Assembly (NCBI GenBank): GCA_023014335.1 | Contig: JAECYW010000010.1 | Coordinates: 2,418,001-2,482,000, forward strand | DNA: 64,000 bases | Origin: Galerina marginata | Taxonomy: Eukaryota > Basidiomycota > Agaricomycetes > Agaricales > Galerinaceae | Direction of reading: 5' to 3' | Shown: one piece after another, positions 12,648 to 24,646 of the stretch | How positions within the stretch are numbered: the first letter of the stretch is position 1 | Layout of the letters: each line of letters starts with the position of its first letter | Position numbers and translations under genes: made by a program | The notes under the pieces: model-generated | The model's database searches: none | Told to the model about the DNA's origin: nothing | The model's input: only the letters and a program-made list of their open reading frames with translations

Positions 12648-13784
12648 TGGCAGTTGATCATTTTTTGGATCGTCTTCGAGTCTCTATGGGATGCCGGATT
12701 CGCTCTTGGCCTCCACTCTCTAAATCTTCGCTACCTTGGACTCGAAATCCCAACGATTCGTGTGACGCCGCATTCTTTTCTTTTTCGCGTGTCGCCTCTC
12801 TTTCTTTTCCTGGCTCCTTTTCCTGGCGCCTGGTTCGTTACGATGTGTTGGATGTCTTCAAGTAAGCTCTAGAGTTCGCATACGACCTAAACTTTTCGCT
12901 AACGTTTCTCAAGGATCGAGCTCGTCTGTATGATGAGCCACCATTTCTGGCCTGCCAGTCTTCCCTCCTTACAAGCAGGAACAAGTCAGTTTCGCATCGT
13001 CAATGGAATGGGACTGGATTCTGAAGTGGAAGGACGAGCGAAGAAGGACGAGCGAATATGTGCGTGTTTTCTAGCTCTTACCTCCTCAAAAGTCGATCCT
13101 GAACACGCTGTTGTTCTGTAGCTTGCTGTTGTCGCTAGTTTTCCGAGATCCGTGGTCCCTTACCCGACCACCTACTCGACTGTCGCGTCCGCGGATGTGA
13201 AACAGCTGCAGGTGGAGCCATTATCGTCAACCATCGCCCACCCACCTCTTGCCTCCACTGGCTTCGGTCGTGAACGAGAGCCAACACGAACCCATCTCCT
13301 CCCGAGTGACGTTGTCGCAGCCCTCATCGGAACCTCACCCACCCACTCTTCCTTCCACCTCAGGCGTGCCCGCATCTGCCCATCTTGCCACAACAACCAA
13401 ACCCTACAGCACTCCGAAGGTCGCGAGGATCGTGCCTTCGTCCCTAATGGATGAGTAACCCCCTCAAGAAGACTCTTCCTCACGTTGGCGGGTGTATGAC
13501 GGGGCGGAGGGGAAGAAGAGAGTTCCGATGATGCGAGCAAGGGCGGGGCGGGCTGCTGCTGGTTCTGCTGGCGCTGTCGGAGGCCAAATCGGTTCTCAGC
13601 CCGTCTCTAGCTCGCCCTTCCGTCTGCGTCTGGGCGGGCAGCATCTGCTACGATATTCTCGATTGGTCATCGTCACCAACACCACCAACACGTCCCTACC
13701 ATTTTACCAACTGTCTCCGCTCTGGGGGAGGGTATAAGATGTCCAACTCATTGCCTCCGCATCTACTCCTGCGCCATCGTCTCA

Positions 13785-16500
13785 GCCCTCCCGGTGCAGC
13801 TTCGCCCTCCTTCCCTTTCCCCTCCCAGCCCTGCTCGCGTCCTGCCTACCCACCCCAGCACCCCGCGTGCTGCTGCTGCTTCACGACCCGCTTCGACCCC
13901 TGAAGCGAAGCAAGCCTTGCACGCGTCGCAGGACCGTTGCTGGCACTGCAGTATTGTAAGCATGAGTGTGGGCTGCTGGAGCAGCCGCGGAGGGAGAGTC
14001 TTCGTCACGTTCTCGGGTTGGGTGCAATGGGCAGGGCGGAGAGGGGAAGGGGAAGGGGAAGGAGCTGGGAAGGAGCGAGAGCGGGGAGAGCGGGGGGTGA
14101 CCTTGTTGACGTTGCTGGCACGCTGATGGTGCTACAAGCACGCTGGCGGGTTCGCGGGCAGGAGGTCGGGGAGGAAGCGTGAATGGCGTTCGACTTGGGA
14201 CGCACCCGCCACGGTGCAGTTGTCGATGATCCCGAGCGGGCTCGATGGGAAGAGGACAGGGAAGGGCGTCGACGAAGCGACGAGAGAAGGTCGTCCTCGA
14301 GCATTCCCCTCTTGTGACTTTGCTACTTGCCCGCATGCACCCCGCCCCCACCGCGACCCACGATGCAGCTGCAGTCCTATCATCATCTCATCTCAGACTC
14401 CGAGATCAAGCCTACCTCGAGCTGTACGTTGACGCCCCTTGCACGCATATCCGCGGGTGCAGGGTGAGGTACGATAACTCCCCATCTCGCCTATCCTCAT
14501 CCCACACCAGGGCTTCGAGATCAACTGTTTTCGCCCCCAAACCCAACCCAACTCGGAAGGCCGCAGACGCAGCCACTATCGTTTGCAATGGCGGGGCGCC
14601 GGGGGCGGGCCGCGGGTGTTGTTGGCGCTGTCTGACGCCGAATCGGGAAGGAAGAGGAGGAAGAGAGGTCGACGCTGTCGTCAGCAATACGAATGCGAGA
14701 AGTCCATGAAAGAAGGTCCGACGATTACCTCCCCTCCCCCCTCTCTCGACTGCAGCCACAGTTCCCATTCTCTAAGCCCACCCTTCCGTCTGCGTCTAAG
14801 CATCTGGTTCGAAATTCTTGGTTGGTCGTCGCCACCACCTATCCCTACCATTCTCATTAACCCTCTCCACTCCGGGGGAGGGTGTAGGAGCTCCAAAGCA
14901 TCCCCTCGCCATCCACTCGTACGCCGTCTTCGCAGCCCTCCCACTGCCGCTCCTCCTTCGCTCTCCCCTCCCAGCCCTGCTCGCGTCTTGGCCGTTCCCA
15001 CCCCGGCGAACCACGCAGGCGGCGCTGCTGCTACTGCTCCGCCGTTCTTTTCACTCTCAAAAGAAAAGTACGCCCGTGCGGGTCGCAGGACAGCTGCTGG
15101 ACCTGCGGTATTGGTATAGGCATGGACTGCTGGAGCACCCGCGGAGGCAGAGTATTCGTCATGTTCGCAGGTCGGGTGCGATGGGGTAGGGCAGGGAGGG
15201 TAAGGATGGGGCCGGGGTAAGGGGCGGGGGCGTGACGATGCTGACGATGCTGATGTTGCTGGCGCAGTGTTGGTGCTGCCAGCAGACTGACGGGTCTGCG
15301 AGCCGAGGATCGGGGAGGAAGAATGTTACAGCTACGAATGCAATGACGTCCCTGCCGCCCCCTCTCAACCGCGAGATCAGCTCGACTTCGCCACATGCAT
15401 GTTTGCATCAACGACCCGCAAGGTGGTTCGGCGAAAGAAGGTATTCTAGCGTGGATGTTTCCTTCAACGTTCAACACCCTTTTCATGCCCTCTCTCCCCT
15501 TCCTCGAGCATCCCGCCCATGACTTTGCTACTTGCCCGCATACAACCCGCCCCCGCCCCGCCCTGTCCCGTCCGCGCCACGACCCATGATACAGGTGAAG
15601 CCCTATCAACACGATCTCGGATCTCAAACTCCAAGGTCAAGCCTGCCTCGGGCTGTACGTTCATGCCCACGCCTATACCGTCATTTTAATCGGATACATT
15701 GCCCCTTGTCGAGCGAAGACTACGTGCAAGCATATCAGCGGGTGTAGGGTGCAGTACGATCGTCCTCTTCCTGCCCGTCCCCATTCCACGCCGCGGGCAT
15801 CGAGGTGGAAGACTGTTTTTGCTCCCAAACCTGACCCAAGTGGGAAGGCCGTGTGGATGGTATGGACGCCGCTTGGAATGTGGTATGGGGATCCAGATGG
15901 GAGTGGGGTCGGTGATGCTGGAGGGAGGAGCTACCACCTTGGGCGAGCTTTAATCACATTGGCGGGTATATAAGGGGAGGAGGCGCGGAGAGAGGTGCGA
16001 TGGGCATGGGTCGTTTTGATCCCGTCCGCGGGCGTGTAGCGGGCGCAGACGCAGCGACCATCGTTCGCCTTGTCCATTCACTCCCAAGGCCGTCGTCGCA
16101 GCCTTTACCCCAGCCGCGCCCGTACTCCCTCCGTGCTCGCGGCATCTCGTCCCGCCCCCGCGCGACAGCGCCGTTTGTTATGAAAAGCAAATGTAAGAAG
16201 CTACTTCAAAAGTCGATCGTTTTTGGCCTGTGCTATGGGGGCGAGGTTGGTGCTTGTGGAGGAATCGTCTGGTAGAGAGAATTTTCGTGACGTTCGCGGA
16301 ATGGGTGTTTTGGGGACGTGCGAGGGGGAGGGTGGGGGAGGCGCTATGGGACGGGCAGGCTGCTGCTACTGTGCTAGTGACGATGCTGCTGGGACTGATA
16401 GTATCAGTGGGCGGGCGGGTTCGCAATCTGGGGAGGAGGAGAAGGAGGGAAGGACGCTGTCGTCTGGAGGAATGCTAATGCGAACTCCAGCGTGGATCGT
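13785..16500 (+). repeat. About 1.15-kb tandem expansion inside R3
   Basis: Three units begin with a CAGCC(CTC) motif near 13785, 14933 and 16095, spaced 1148 and 1162 bases. The first two units share CCTCCCAGCCCTGCTCGCG, CTCGAGCAT, GACTTTGCTACTTGCCCGCA and a CCCAAACCxxACCCAA block in order. The third is shorter and more diverged. Confidence 0.6.
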
Positions 16501-17339
16501 TCCTTCGGCGCGGATGGTGCTGATGGAGGATGTTGCCTCTTAGGACGAGTTTTTGTCTCATTGGTGGGTGTTTGAAGGAGGGGAGGGACAGAGGGGGAGG
16601 TGTCATCGATTCGTAGGCGAAATTACACTCCTCCGAGTCGAGTTTTACCTAGCCTTGATCTTAGCCGACGTTCTTACAAGGCGTTGGCTCGGCGTTCAGC
16701 CGATTACCTTCTTCACATCCGCTTAGACAGTTGGCAATTTCGACTTGGAGCTCGTGCTAACGCCTGGATGCTCGCTTGCTCGTGCTACGTTCGATTACGG
16801 TGTTTCCGGGAGGATTTTGGCATTCTGCTTTGACCGGCTTCATGGTGATCTGTTCACCTCGACTATTCGCAAATTGAATCTATTTTTTCTTTTATTTAAC
16901 GGTTAATCTATCTGCAACGAATTCTCTGCTCTGTCTCTTGTCATGGCGTCATGGTCTCTTCTGGATTTATTTCGTCGTAAGTGACATAGAGAATGGCAAG
17001 CGCTCTGTTCTGGGATTCCTGCTACCGAGTACCTATACTCCAGAAAAGTCAAAGAAAGAAAGACCACTGCGAATCATCGATTAGAAAATGTACGTCTCCA
17101 AAGCCTCTTTCTCATAAAATGACTTGACAGTTTTTCGCTGCTCGCATTTCCCGTCTAGTGAATAAATACTCTTCGTGATAACCAATTCGGCAAAGTCGTT
17201 CTGAACTTAAACTGTAGATTTTTTCACTGACATCGTCGCTTGATTGCTTAGGTAGATTGGAATTTTGAGAGGCACTGCAAGAAGGGATCTAAACCAGGCT
17301 TCCAACTGGCTGCCAGGACCTAGTCTCTTAGGTGGAAAA

Positions 17340-17715
17340 TGTGAATGAACTGTCGTATTTGGCGGAGGCTCGTGAAGATCTCTTTGAAATGTAGACAGGT
17401 ATGGAATCCTAATACTTAGAGGATAAAAGTTGTTAGTGCTTCCCTCGACAAGAACGGTTCTGATAGTTGGCGTTAGTTTCTACCCCTTCAACTTCGCACT
17501 AGTTCTCAACTTGAAACCCCCCGCCGAATTTTCGAGCAAAAATGCACATTCCAAAACGTATAGTCCCCATATCCCATTCCTAGCCACCTTCCGGTGAATA
17601 ACTCACTCTCAAGCTCACGCACTCAAATCCAGCCTAGCCTGTCTGAATCATGGATACCTCTTACATCTTTGCACTAGCGTTCCTACCTTTTAATCTGTAC
17701 GGCGCCAATTAATCA
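17340..17715 (+). pseudogene. Truncated duplicate of the 5' end of the cytochrome-domain gene
   Basis: 17340-17640 resembles the region upstream of the gene at 24647 (GTATTTGGCGGAGGCTCGTGA, first 20 bases, against ATTTTGGCAGAGGCTCGTGA; GGTTCTGATAGTTGGCG against GGTTCTGACAGTGGGCG). An ATG near 17650 opens MDTSYIFALAFLPF, matching MKASFIFGLAILPF of that gene, then stops after about 20 codons. Nothing of the downstream exons remains. It marks the 3' limit of a segmental duplication shared by R3 and R4. Confidence 0.62.
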
Positions 17716-17994
17716 GCGTTGACTCGGTGATACTAACAGATGTCATTCGGAACTGTTCCTCAATTTTGTAAAATAAACAGTGAAAGTCGGGCATAGATAC
17801 GATGAAACTGACTAGAGTGTCAATTCGTCTGTTTCAATGGTTCGTTTTCGTTAGCCATTGTGGTTCGCCACGAAATCTAAAAAAGCATAATTCGGCATGG
17901 ACTACTCGAGTAAATTACAAGAGTACTACTTGTTTCGGAAATCACCACTGGGCCTACTATACCTCGTCGAGATAGTCGATATCCAATAACCAAA

Positions 17995-19734
17995 TCACGG
18001 CTTTCTGCCTTTCTGAGCCAAGGTGCTCATCGCCCACATCCGCTCGGCGGCCATACCTAGCTCGTCTTCTGTCAGATCATCGGGGTCGATATCGTCAGAA
18101 TCGAGATCCAGCCCTTTGTATTCCTTCTCAAATTGGGTCTTCAGTCGCGACATTACAGGATAGTGTACCGATAACTTCGTCCACTTCGGAGCTTTCTCGA
18201 CGTATTTTTTAAGGAATTGATACATAAATCGCGCGGCCCTATGGTCCCCGTTTTTAAAGGCTAATGTAGTCAGGAACGTTAGGTTCGTTTGAGACGTGCC
18301 TAAAAAAACTCACCTCTATCCCGTTTCCGTAGAAACATTTGCTTAACCGTTTCTTCAAAAGCACAGGTTAGAAAATGATATTTTTCCAAGTCATGTTTAT
18401 CTGTAGTACACTCACGGCCAAGTTCAAATGTGGGAGGTAGGGATATTCCCACATCAGCCAACGGCGGCGGGTTAACCAGCTTTATGGTCATAAGGATTCA
18501 GAATTATACACGTCGGATGGTTAATGTGGAGCTTACGAAGTAGTCCACAGGCGGCTCGGCTTTCATCTGAAGCGAAATTTGGTGAAGTAAAGCCGGGGAT
18601 CTTTTAAACCCAGGAACAGCGAGCGGAATCCTTTTGTTGTTTTCTTTTGAGGGAGCATTGACCTCATCCGGAATCTCGCTTTCCAGCCGGCCACAGATAT
18701 TCTTATGAGGTCTTGGATTCCCATGTTTCCAGTCGTGTTTTTGGCATTCGCTTCAAATAAGGCTCAGTTAATCGCAATATCCCAAAGCTGTCAACGCACC
18801 TCGAGCAATAAAAAATCGTCCTGCCAATAGGCTTACACCTTGCACATACTTTCAGCTGTTGACCCTGACCCAGCTTGGACGCATCCTTGCCACATGTCCA
18901 GCAGATAGTAACTGCACCAAACTTTATATTATCGTCCTTGAGCTCGCGCTTGATGCTTCGGAGCTTCCGCTCCCAATCGTCGCCAAGCATCTCTGCTGAT
19001 GCCGCCCGACTTTCAGAGTTAGACTCGCGCAGAGGTTTGTATGCGGTCCATTCTTCACTTTCACCGTACTGAAAATTAGGTTTTTAACATGTCGCAATCG
19101 CCTGAAGAAAAATCACACTCACGAAGGCAAGCAGAATATACCAGAGCGTAAGGATGATGAAATACGCCCTATATTTCTGTATTTCAGGTGGCGTCGCACC
19201 TTCAGCTTTCTTGTAGTAAGCGTCCAGTCCAGGATGAGAAATCAACGTTGGCTCCGTGATCTTGACGCCCATGTTATTCGGAACGAACTTCATGAGCAGA
19301 TCGATATATCCCTGTCCTCCGTTTCCCGTCAGATTCCAAACCGCCATCTCTGGACACCAACCCCTTTGGCGCTCCATTTCTGGAACGCAGCATGCCTTGT
19401 ATAGCCCTTCTAGCACGAGTTCCTCTCGCCGCTCCTGAGTCGACTCCTTCCACTTCTGCTCGAAGTCGTCGGTGCTCATGCGCTCCAACGCCAGCCTGAC
19501 TAAGTCGCCTTGCAATTTGCACATTTCATGTGTAACTCGTTCTTCCTGGAGTCCAGGACGGGGCTTCGAGGTAGACGTCTTCTGGGTATTGTGATTAACG
19601 ATATTCGACTGATCGGCAGTGAACAACTCCATCGCATCGTAGCGAATTTTGAGCTCCTTCTCCCAGCTTGCATTCCATCCAGTGCGATCCTTGTGTTTGT
19701 CTGGCCTCGATTTTTGAATTTTCTTCGGTGCCAT
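17995..19734 (-). CDS. MYND zinc-finger protein, 508 aa
   Basis: Five exons on the minus strand, 19734-19123, 19068-18800, 18750-18537, 18479-18314 and 18260-17995, separated by introns of 49-57 nt with GT-AG ends. The phases add up to an uninterrupted 508-codon frame. The central MYND finger (about residues 260-313) has the Cys pairs CWTC and CARC, then YCSSEC and HKNIC, giving C-x2-C, C-x2-C, C-x3-C and H-x3-C ligands. MYND fingers usually bind proline-rich partner peptides. The N-terminal 200 residues are basic then mixed; the C-terminus has an acidic DLDSDDIDPDDL stretch. No SET or other catalytic domain is recognised, as in many expanded basidiomycete MYND families. The start MAPKKIQK is the first in-frame ATG of exon 1. 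Confidence 0.85.
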
Positions 19735-21288
19735 CGGTGGGTAAGGACAACAACGAATGTGGAACGAGGGAAGCCAACCTCCTGCAACTCCAGGAATTGT
19801 TTATCGTCTTCATCAGCGTACGTGCTTCTCGGGAGGTCCAATTTAATTTACGTACGACCCTTCGTAGATACTTCTCACCAGCCGACCAAAAACCCATCGC
19901 CTTCCAATTTTCTTTGTCTGAAATCAACTCCGTACGAGCGGTCGCAATGCCTTGTGCAAAAAGTCTAGGTTTGAGTTTGGTCTGAGTGATGAATGGAAAA
20001 CTGAACGCGAGGACCAGGAATTTGGGAAATCTTATTACTGTTAGTTGACTGTTAGGCCTTCATCGCCGAACACGACATCCGCAATCCCCGAACCTCGTGC
20101 CTTGGATACTACGCGCTTCTGGTGATATCAAACGTCACGGTGGCGTAGGGGTATGAGGTGTACATTATAACTCTAGCAGCTCGTGTCTCGCAAGGCTCGA
20201 AGAGCGCGTTGAACAGCAATGAGCCTGAGCAGCGCGATCCTGGCCAGCGCGTAATCGTGATGGCATTGGATGGCATCAATAAATACGGACCGGTTCGCAC
20301 CTCTTGAACGAAAAGCCAATCCCCCCTAGGACGAGTTTTGTCCTCGCTGACATGCTTGTTGAGTTAATACCAAACAGCAGATGCTCGAATAAATTGAAAT
20401 GGGACCGTGAAACCAAACCGTCGATCGTCGCCTTGTACCCATTTCAGTTGCTCGGTGATTTCGACCACTATGGCCGACTCCTGCATTCTACAGTACCAAG
20501 GTGTTCTACGATCCTAGTTCGTACAGCAGCTACCTCATTCAAATACTTCATGCTGGCCCACCTTTTAATTTGAGCTCGAGCTAGTCCAGATGTCAAAGGT
20601 CGGTGGGTCGTAAACTGCAACTTTGAGGCGGCTGGTTGCTTCGACTTTAAGGAACTGACTTTTTCTGTCCGTGCAAGAGTCCAACATGACCCACAATCAC
20701 GACTCCATCCTTATCGGCTTCAGCTGTAGCGGATAGATTGTAACTGGCCGGATCTGACATGGCGATTCAGTAATAGTGCGCAGTCAGGTCGGGTTTGAAG
20801 GTCGAGTGTGTTGATGGAAGGAAAGAACTGAGAAGATGGGAAGGCAGGCTGTAGGTCAATCAACGGCCTTTTGAGAAGACAAGGTGAGAATAAAGAATCA
20901 AGACCATGCCGAATGGCTCTACATCCTCACAATTTTAGATATTCGACCTCTGACGTCCTCATAGGTCAATGGCGGTATTTTTCTTAGCCCTCACAGTTCC
21001 CACCTGGATTTCAAAAGGATAATCGTCGCACGAAACCTCGAGATTTGGAGGAATGATCAAAACACTGAAATAGACATATAGGTTGAGATACCATGTAGGG
21101 AGAGCTAATCCCGAATAACCCAGAGCGTTTCAGAGGTTATTCGTGGCATTACTGAAGCGCATAACTCCGTTCTTGTTCTTCCGAGTTCCCGAATATTATA
21201 ATTTCCATCATAAGATCTAGAAGTTTTGAATGCAATTTGGTTGGAATGTTTGGAATCGCATATGTAAGAGCACTTGAGAATGCTGGGG
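19735..21288. other. Intergenic region without supported genes
   Basis: This is the 5' side of the minus-strand MYND gene followed by about 1.5 kb with only short frames (for example 20304-20573). I recognise no domain, RNA gene or repeat. Confidence 0.5.
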
Positions 21289-21290
21289 TA

Positions 21291-21445
21291 CTATGGGTTC
21301 CCTGAACATCGGACGGACCCCTCAGTCGGACAAGCCAATCAGATCGCTCCGTTTGCACAGCTCATCAGTCACCTCGTCACATTCCTCTGCCAAAAGTGTG
21401 ACTTGTCCGACTGAGGGGTCTGTCCGACGTTCAGGGAACCCATAG
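21291..21445. mobile_element. 155-bp miniature inverted-repeat element
   Basis: CTATGGGTTCCCTGAAC at the left end pairs with GTTCAGGGAACCCATAG at the right; the arms stay complementary for about 48 bp around a loop of about 60 bp. TA flanks both sides (21289-21290, 21446-21447), as expected for TA-target elements. It sits directly against the conserved GC block of R4. It is too short to code for anything. Confidence 0.85.
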
Positions 21446-21447
21446 TA

Positions 21448-21480
21448 GCGGCACGTCGCGTCGTTGGATCAGTCACGTGT
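21448..21480 (+). promoter_or_regulatory. GC palindrome plus CACGTG, R4
   Basis: ACGTCGCGTCG followed by CAGTCACGTG. One palindrome arm is weakened and the 155-bp element lies immediately upstream. Confidence 0.4.
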
Positions 21481-21645
21481 TCCCTTCTGGATCAATTTTC
21501 AAACTTCGATCAGTTTGATTATTCTTGTCCTCCCGCCTCCGCCAAGTTCTGTGTCAGTTTCCTCGGCCTACAATTCCCTTTCGATCCTCTATAGGATGTC
21601 TGATTCAGTCTTGGCCTCTATTTTCTCGAAATTTTGGACGCCTTA

Positions 21646-22219
21646 CAGCTGGATGCAAAATCCTAGGACCCCTTCGAAAATCGAGCTCAATGCGCCTATG
21701 TTTGTATAAACAACCGCATTTGTAGCCTGAATGCGTCATTTGATTACGAGCCACCCCAAACTGCTACGGGTTGGCTACGGGGCTCCATACTGGTGGGGTT
21801 GTTGCCCCACAATTTCCCGACGCACAACCAAAAGAGGACCTACGGCGTGCATCAGAAATCAAGCCGTTTAGTTTCCACGGGTTTCTCAAGTTGAGCAACC
21901 GGCAAAAACCGGCAAAAACCCTGAGACCTGGGAACTTGGCCTAAATTGGTGACCTATGTCACTTTTTCCAGAAACCGGCCGGGGGTCGGTGGCAGGGTCA
22001 AGACCCTGACTAGAATTACGACTAGTCTTTTGACAGAAATTGCCATTCCAGGTTTCCGGAGACCTGAAAACCGCCGAAAACCACGGGAAACCCGGAAACT
22101 ATTTGGACGTTTTGCTGATGTGAGGCATGACCTCTCTGGCTACCAAATCCGGTTGTTTATACAAACATAGGCGGACGAACTCGGATTTCGAAGGGGTCCT
22201 AGGTTTTTGCATCTAGCTG
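21646..22219. mobile_element. 574-bp TIR element in R4
   Basis: Terminal inverted repeats of about 85 bp start CAGCTGGATGCAAAA and end with the complement of CAGCTAGATGCAAAA. Both arms carry CCTATGTTTGTATAAACAAC. TA flanks each end (21644-21645, 22220-22221). The uninterrupted equivalents in R8 (GACGCCTTGACGGTCCC) and R2 (CTTGAAGATCC) show what the site was before insertion. There is no transposase, so it is non-autonomous. The interior has GGTCAGGGTC-type short repeats and no coding signal. Confidence 0.88.
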
Positions 22220-24000
22220 TAAAGATCCCAACCGAATTCTAACGACTTATGCGACGCTTTCGTTTGTCGCCTCTCTGTTTCTGACCCCTCACGAATCACG
22301 ATCTCTTGGATGTCATTGGGTGAGCTCTAGCGGGTGCGACCTTAACCTTTTGCTAATGTAGAACAAGAACCAGGCTCGTAGTCCTCTATGATGAGCCATC
22401 CTTACAAGACCCACGAACCCGCCGATTTCACTGTTTGCATCGCATTGGGATCAAAATTAGAGCTGTGGAGGAACTAGGAGACTAGGTACGTGCCTCCTAG
22501 TTCGTTGCTTCCTCTGAAGTTGAAGCTGAAGTCATTTTGTGGTTCAATAGCTCGTTTTTTGGTACCACAACGAGCTCCTGGCACCCTATCGACCGCCTCC
22601 CTTGAGATCCCTTCCTGCAAACCTGCAACCATTACCAGCATACTCCGTCGCTACGTCGATTCGTCGTTTAACTCCGTGCCTCGAGCTGGGCATGCACCGT
22701 TTGTTCGCGATTCGTCATCACCACTAACCTGTCCCTTCGCCTAACGTCTCTGCTTCGGGAAATGGTGCAGGATTTCCAAATCATCTGCTCGCAATCTACT
22801 CATCCATCCGCCGCCGTTTCAGCCCGCTGCGCTACCTTCCTCCCTTTATTACTTTTAGCCCTGTTCGTCTACGGTACGCCGCGCCGCTGTTCTATTCGCT
22901 CCCAAAAGCAGAGCCAGCCCTCGCAGGTCGTACGATCGTCACTCGTCCTGGGGTGTTGGCATGTATTGTGAGATGCTGGATGACCAGCGGCGGGGAGTTT
23001 TCATGACCCGCAGCTCGGGTGTGGGGAAACAGTGCGACGGATGGGAAGGGGGATGGGAAAGGCGTCGTGGCGGGGCTTGACGGGCTACTGGTGCAGATGT
23101 TGCTGGTACTGCCGGCACGCGGATGACTTTGCGAGTTAGCCACGATCGGGGAGGGAGAAGGAGACGCATACAAGTACGAATACAAGTGTGAAGAAGTCGA
23201 TGAAAGAATCCCCACCTCCCCTCTCGAAAGCTGGATCGGCTTTCCGTCCCTCAGTCCTCTGTAACAGCCTGGACCTCGAGAGAATGACGCTGTCGTCTCG
23301 GAGCCTGGAGGAATAACACTACAAATACAAATCCATGAAAGGATCTCTCTCTCAACCACAGGATCGACCTTGAGCACAAATTGAGGCCCACTTCGCTTCG
23401 ATGGCGGATTACGCCCCTAGTCTTGATCCTAGGCGAGTCGGCGACGTTCGTAAAAGGCGCTGGCTCAGCGCTCAGATGCTGCCTACGTACCTACTACCTG
23501 CTTCACTCCTACGTTGACGGGTGTTCGCTCTGGTGCTAGTTTTAAGGCTCGCTGGCCCTAGCTCCGCTGGAATGCCTTGTTTCTGCTGAGGAAATTTCTC
23601 ATGCTGGTTACGAGTTACTACGACGGCTACACCATAATCGGTCCTAAATCGATTGCCTTCACGGTGATCTGTTCCCCTCGACTAGCCGCAGATGGCGTCT
23701 ATTCTTTTTTTTACTTAATGAATGATCTGTCTACAACGAATTCGCAGCCTTTTACCTTCTTAAATTGCAGTATTTATTTCGTCGAAACCAACTGCATCAA
23801 CGGCTAGCGCTTTGATCTTGGGTCTCTGATTCGTTCGTGCTTTACTATCGAGCACCTTACACTTTCGAGGAGTTAAGCAAAGGAGGATCTCTGCGAACCA
23901 CTGGGAATCATCGATTACAAGACGCACGGCGGAAAATTTCTTTTTCTCACAACATGACTTGATTTACTTGAACCTTTGGCTTTCCTGTCAAACAAAGCCT

Positions 24001-24646
24001 CTCCTTGATTACCCACTATGCACAGTCCTTTGAACTCGAACTGTAGATCCGAGAGCTGAGGCTGTCGCTTAATTCCTTACGTTGAACCTTTGAGAGGTGC
24101 TGAAGAAGAGCATCTAGGCTTTACGTTGGAGATGGGAATAAAACGTCATATTTTGGCAGAGGCTCGTGAACGCCTTGATTCTTCGAAACCTTCATCTGAC
24201 GACATGGGAACCACTAACAAAATGACTGGTATGTATCCCAGGCTTGATCCAGGTACGGACGCGTATTACACGGAAGGCAAAATCCTATCAATACCTGCTC
24301 GACACTGGCGGTTCTGACATAGGGCGTTTGCTTCTATCGTTCAACAGCGCACTACCTCGCGCGCTCACAGACTTGGGATGTATCTCAGGCTCAGAGCCAG
24401 GTACGTAATCCAAGTGCTAGGCGGATAGAATTCTGACACTGCCTACCTCGACGTTGGCGGTTCTGACAGTGGGCGTTGGCTTCTACTGTTCGACATCGCA
24501 CTTGTCCTCAACCTCTCTGTTAAATATTTCAAGCACAAATGCCTATGCCGAAGGTTATAAAGCCTAGATGACATCCCAGGTCATTTGCATTCGTCTTGGG
24601 TCCAGGACCACTCATCGCACTCAATCTAACAGAACCTGTTTGGATT
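24001..24646 (+). promoter_or_regulatory. Upstream region of the cytochrome-domain gene
   Basis: A 5' region duplicated at about 17200-17640. An internal tandem duplication is visible: TGGCGGTTCTGACA(T/G) followed by GGGCGTT(T/G)GCTTCTA occurs near 24307 and 24463. Exact promoter elements cannot be placed. Confidence 0.35.

Larger units (their letters stand above)
12592..16950 (+). repeat. Dispersed repeat family R, copy R3 (expanded)
   Basis: It opens with GCATTTGGGAATTCC, then GGGGCGCGTCGCGTCA and CACGTG (12615-12647), the leader, and ATGCCGGATTCGCTCTTGG. The 62-nt intron-like element is at 13060-13121. Its GC-rich 3' half is repeated (separate entry). The 3' end, from about 16840, matches the end of R4 (CTTCATGGTGATCTGTTC and CAACGAATTC blocks), and both are followed by the start of a cytochrome-type gene. 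The long two-strand open frames between 13.1 and 16.5 kb follow base composition and conflict between tandem units. Confidence 0.55.
21448..24000 (+). repeat. Dispersed repeat family R, copy R4
   Basis: GCGGCACGTCGCGTC and TCACGTG (21448-21480), CCCTTTCGATCCTCTATAGG, ATGTCTGATTCAGTCTTGG, then a transposon (21646-22219), then the rest of the exon-like block. The 65-nt intron-like element is at 22486-22550. A CGTCGATTCGTCG block and a GC-rich tail follow. The 3' portion (23650-24600) aligns with that of R3 and leads into the cytochrome gene at 24647. Confidence 0.58.

Noticed and set aside
13881..15627. Several 100-200 codon frames on both strands
   Set aside because: They overlap each other in a GC-rich tandem expansion and change frame between units. 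Composition is dominated by Pro, Ser, Arg and Ala.
19500..19968. Plus-strand and minus-strand frames over the MYND gene 5' end
   Set aside because: They overlap the well-supported exon 1 of the minus-strand MYND gene or its promoter and have no independent support.
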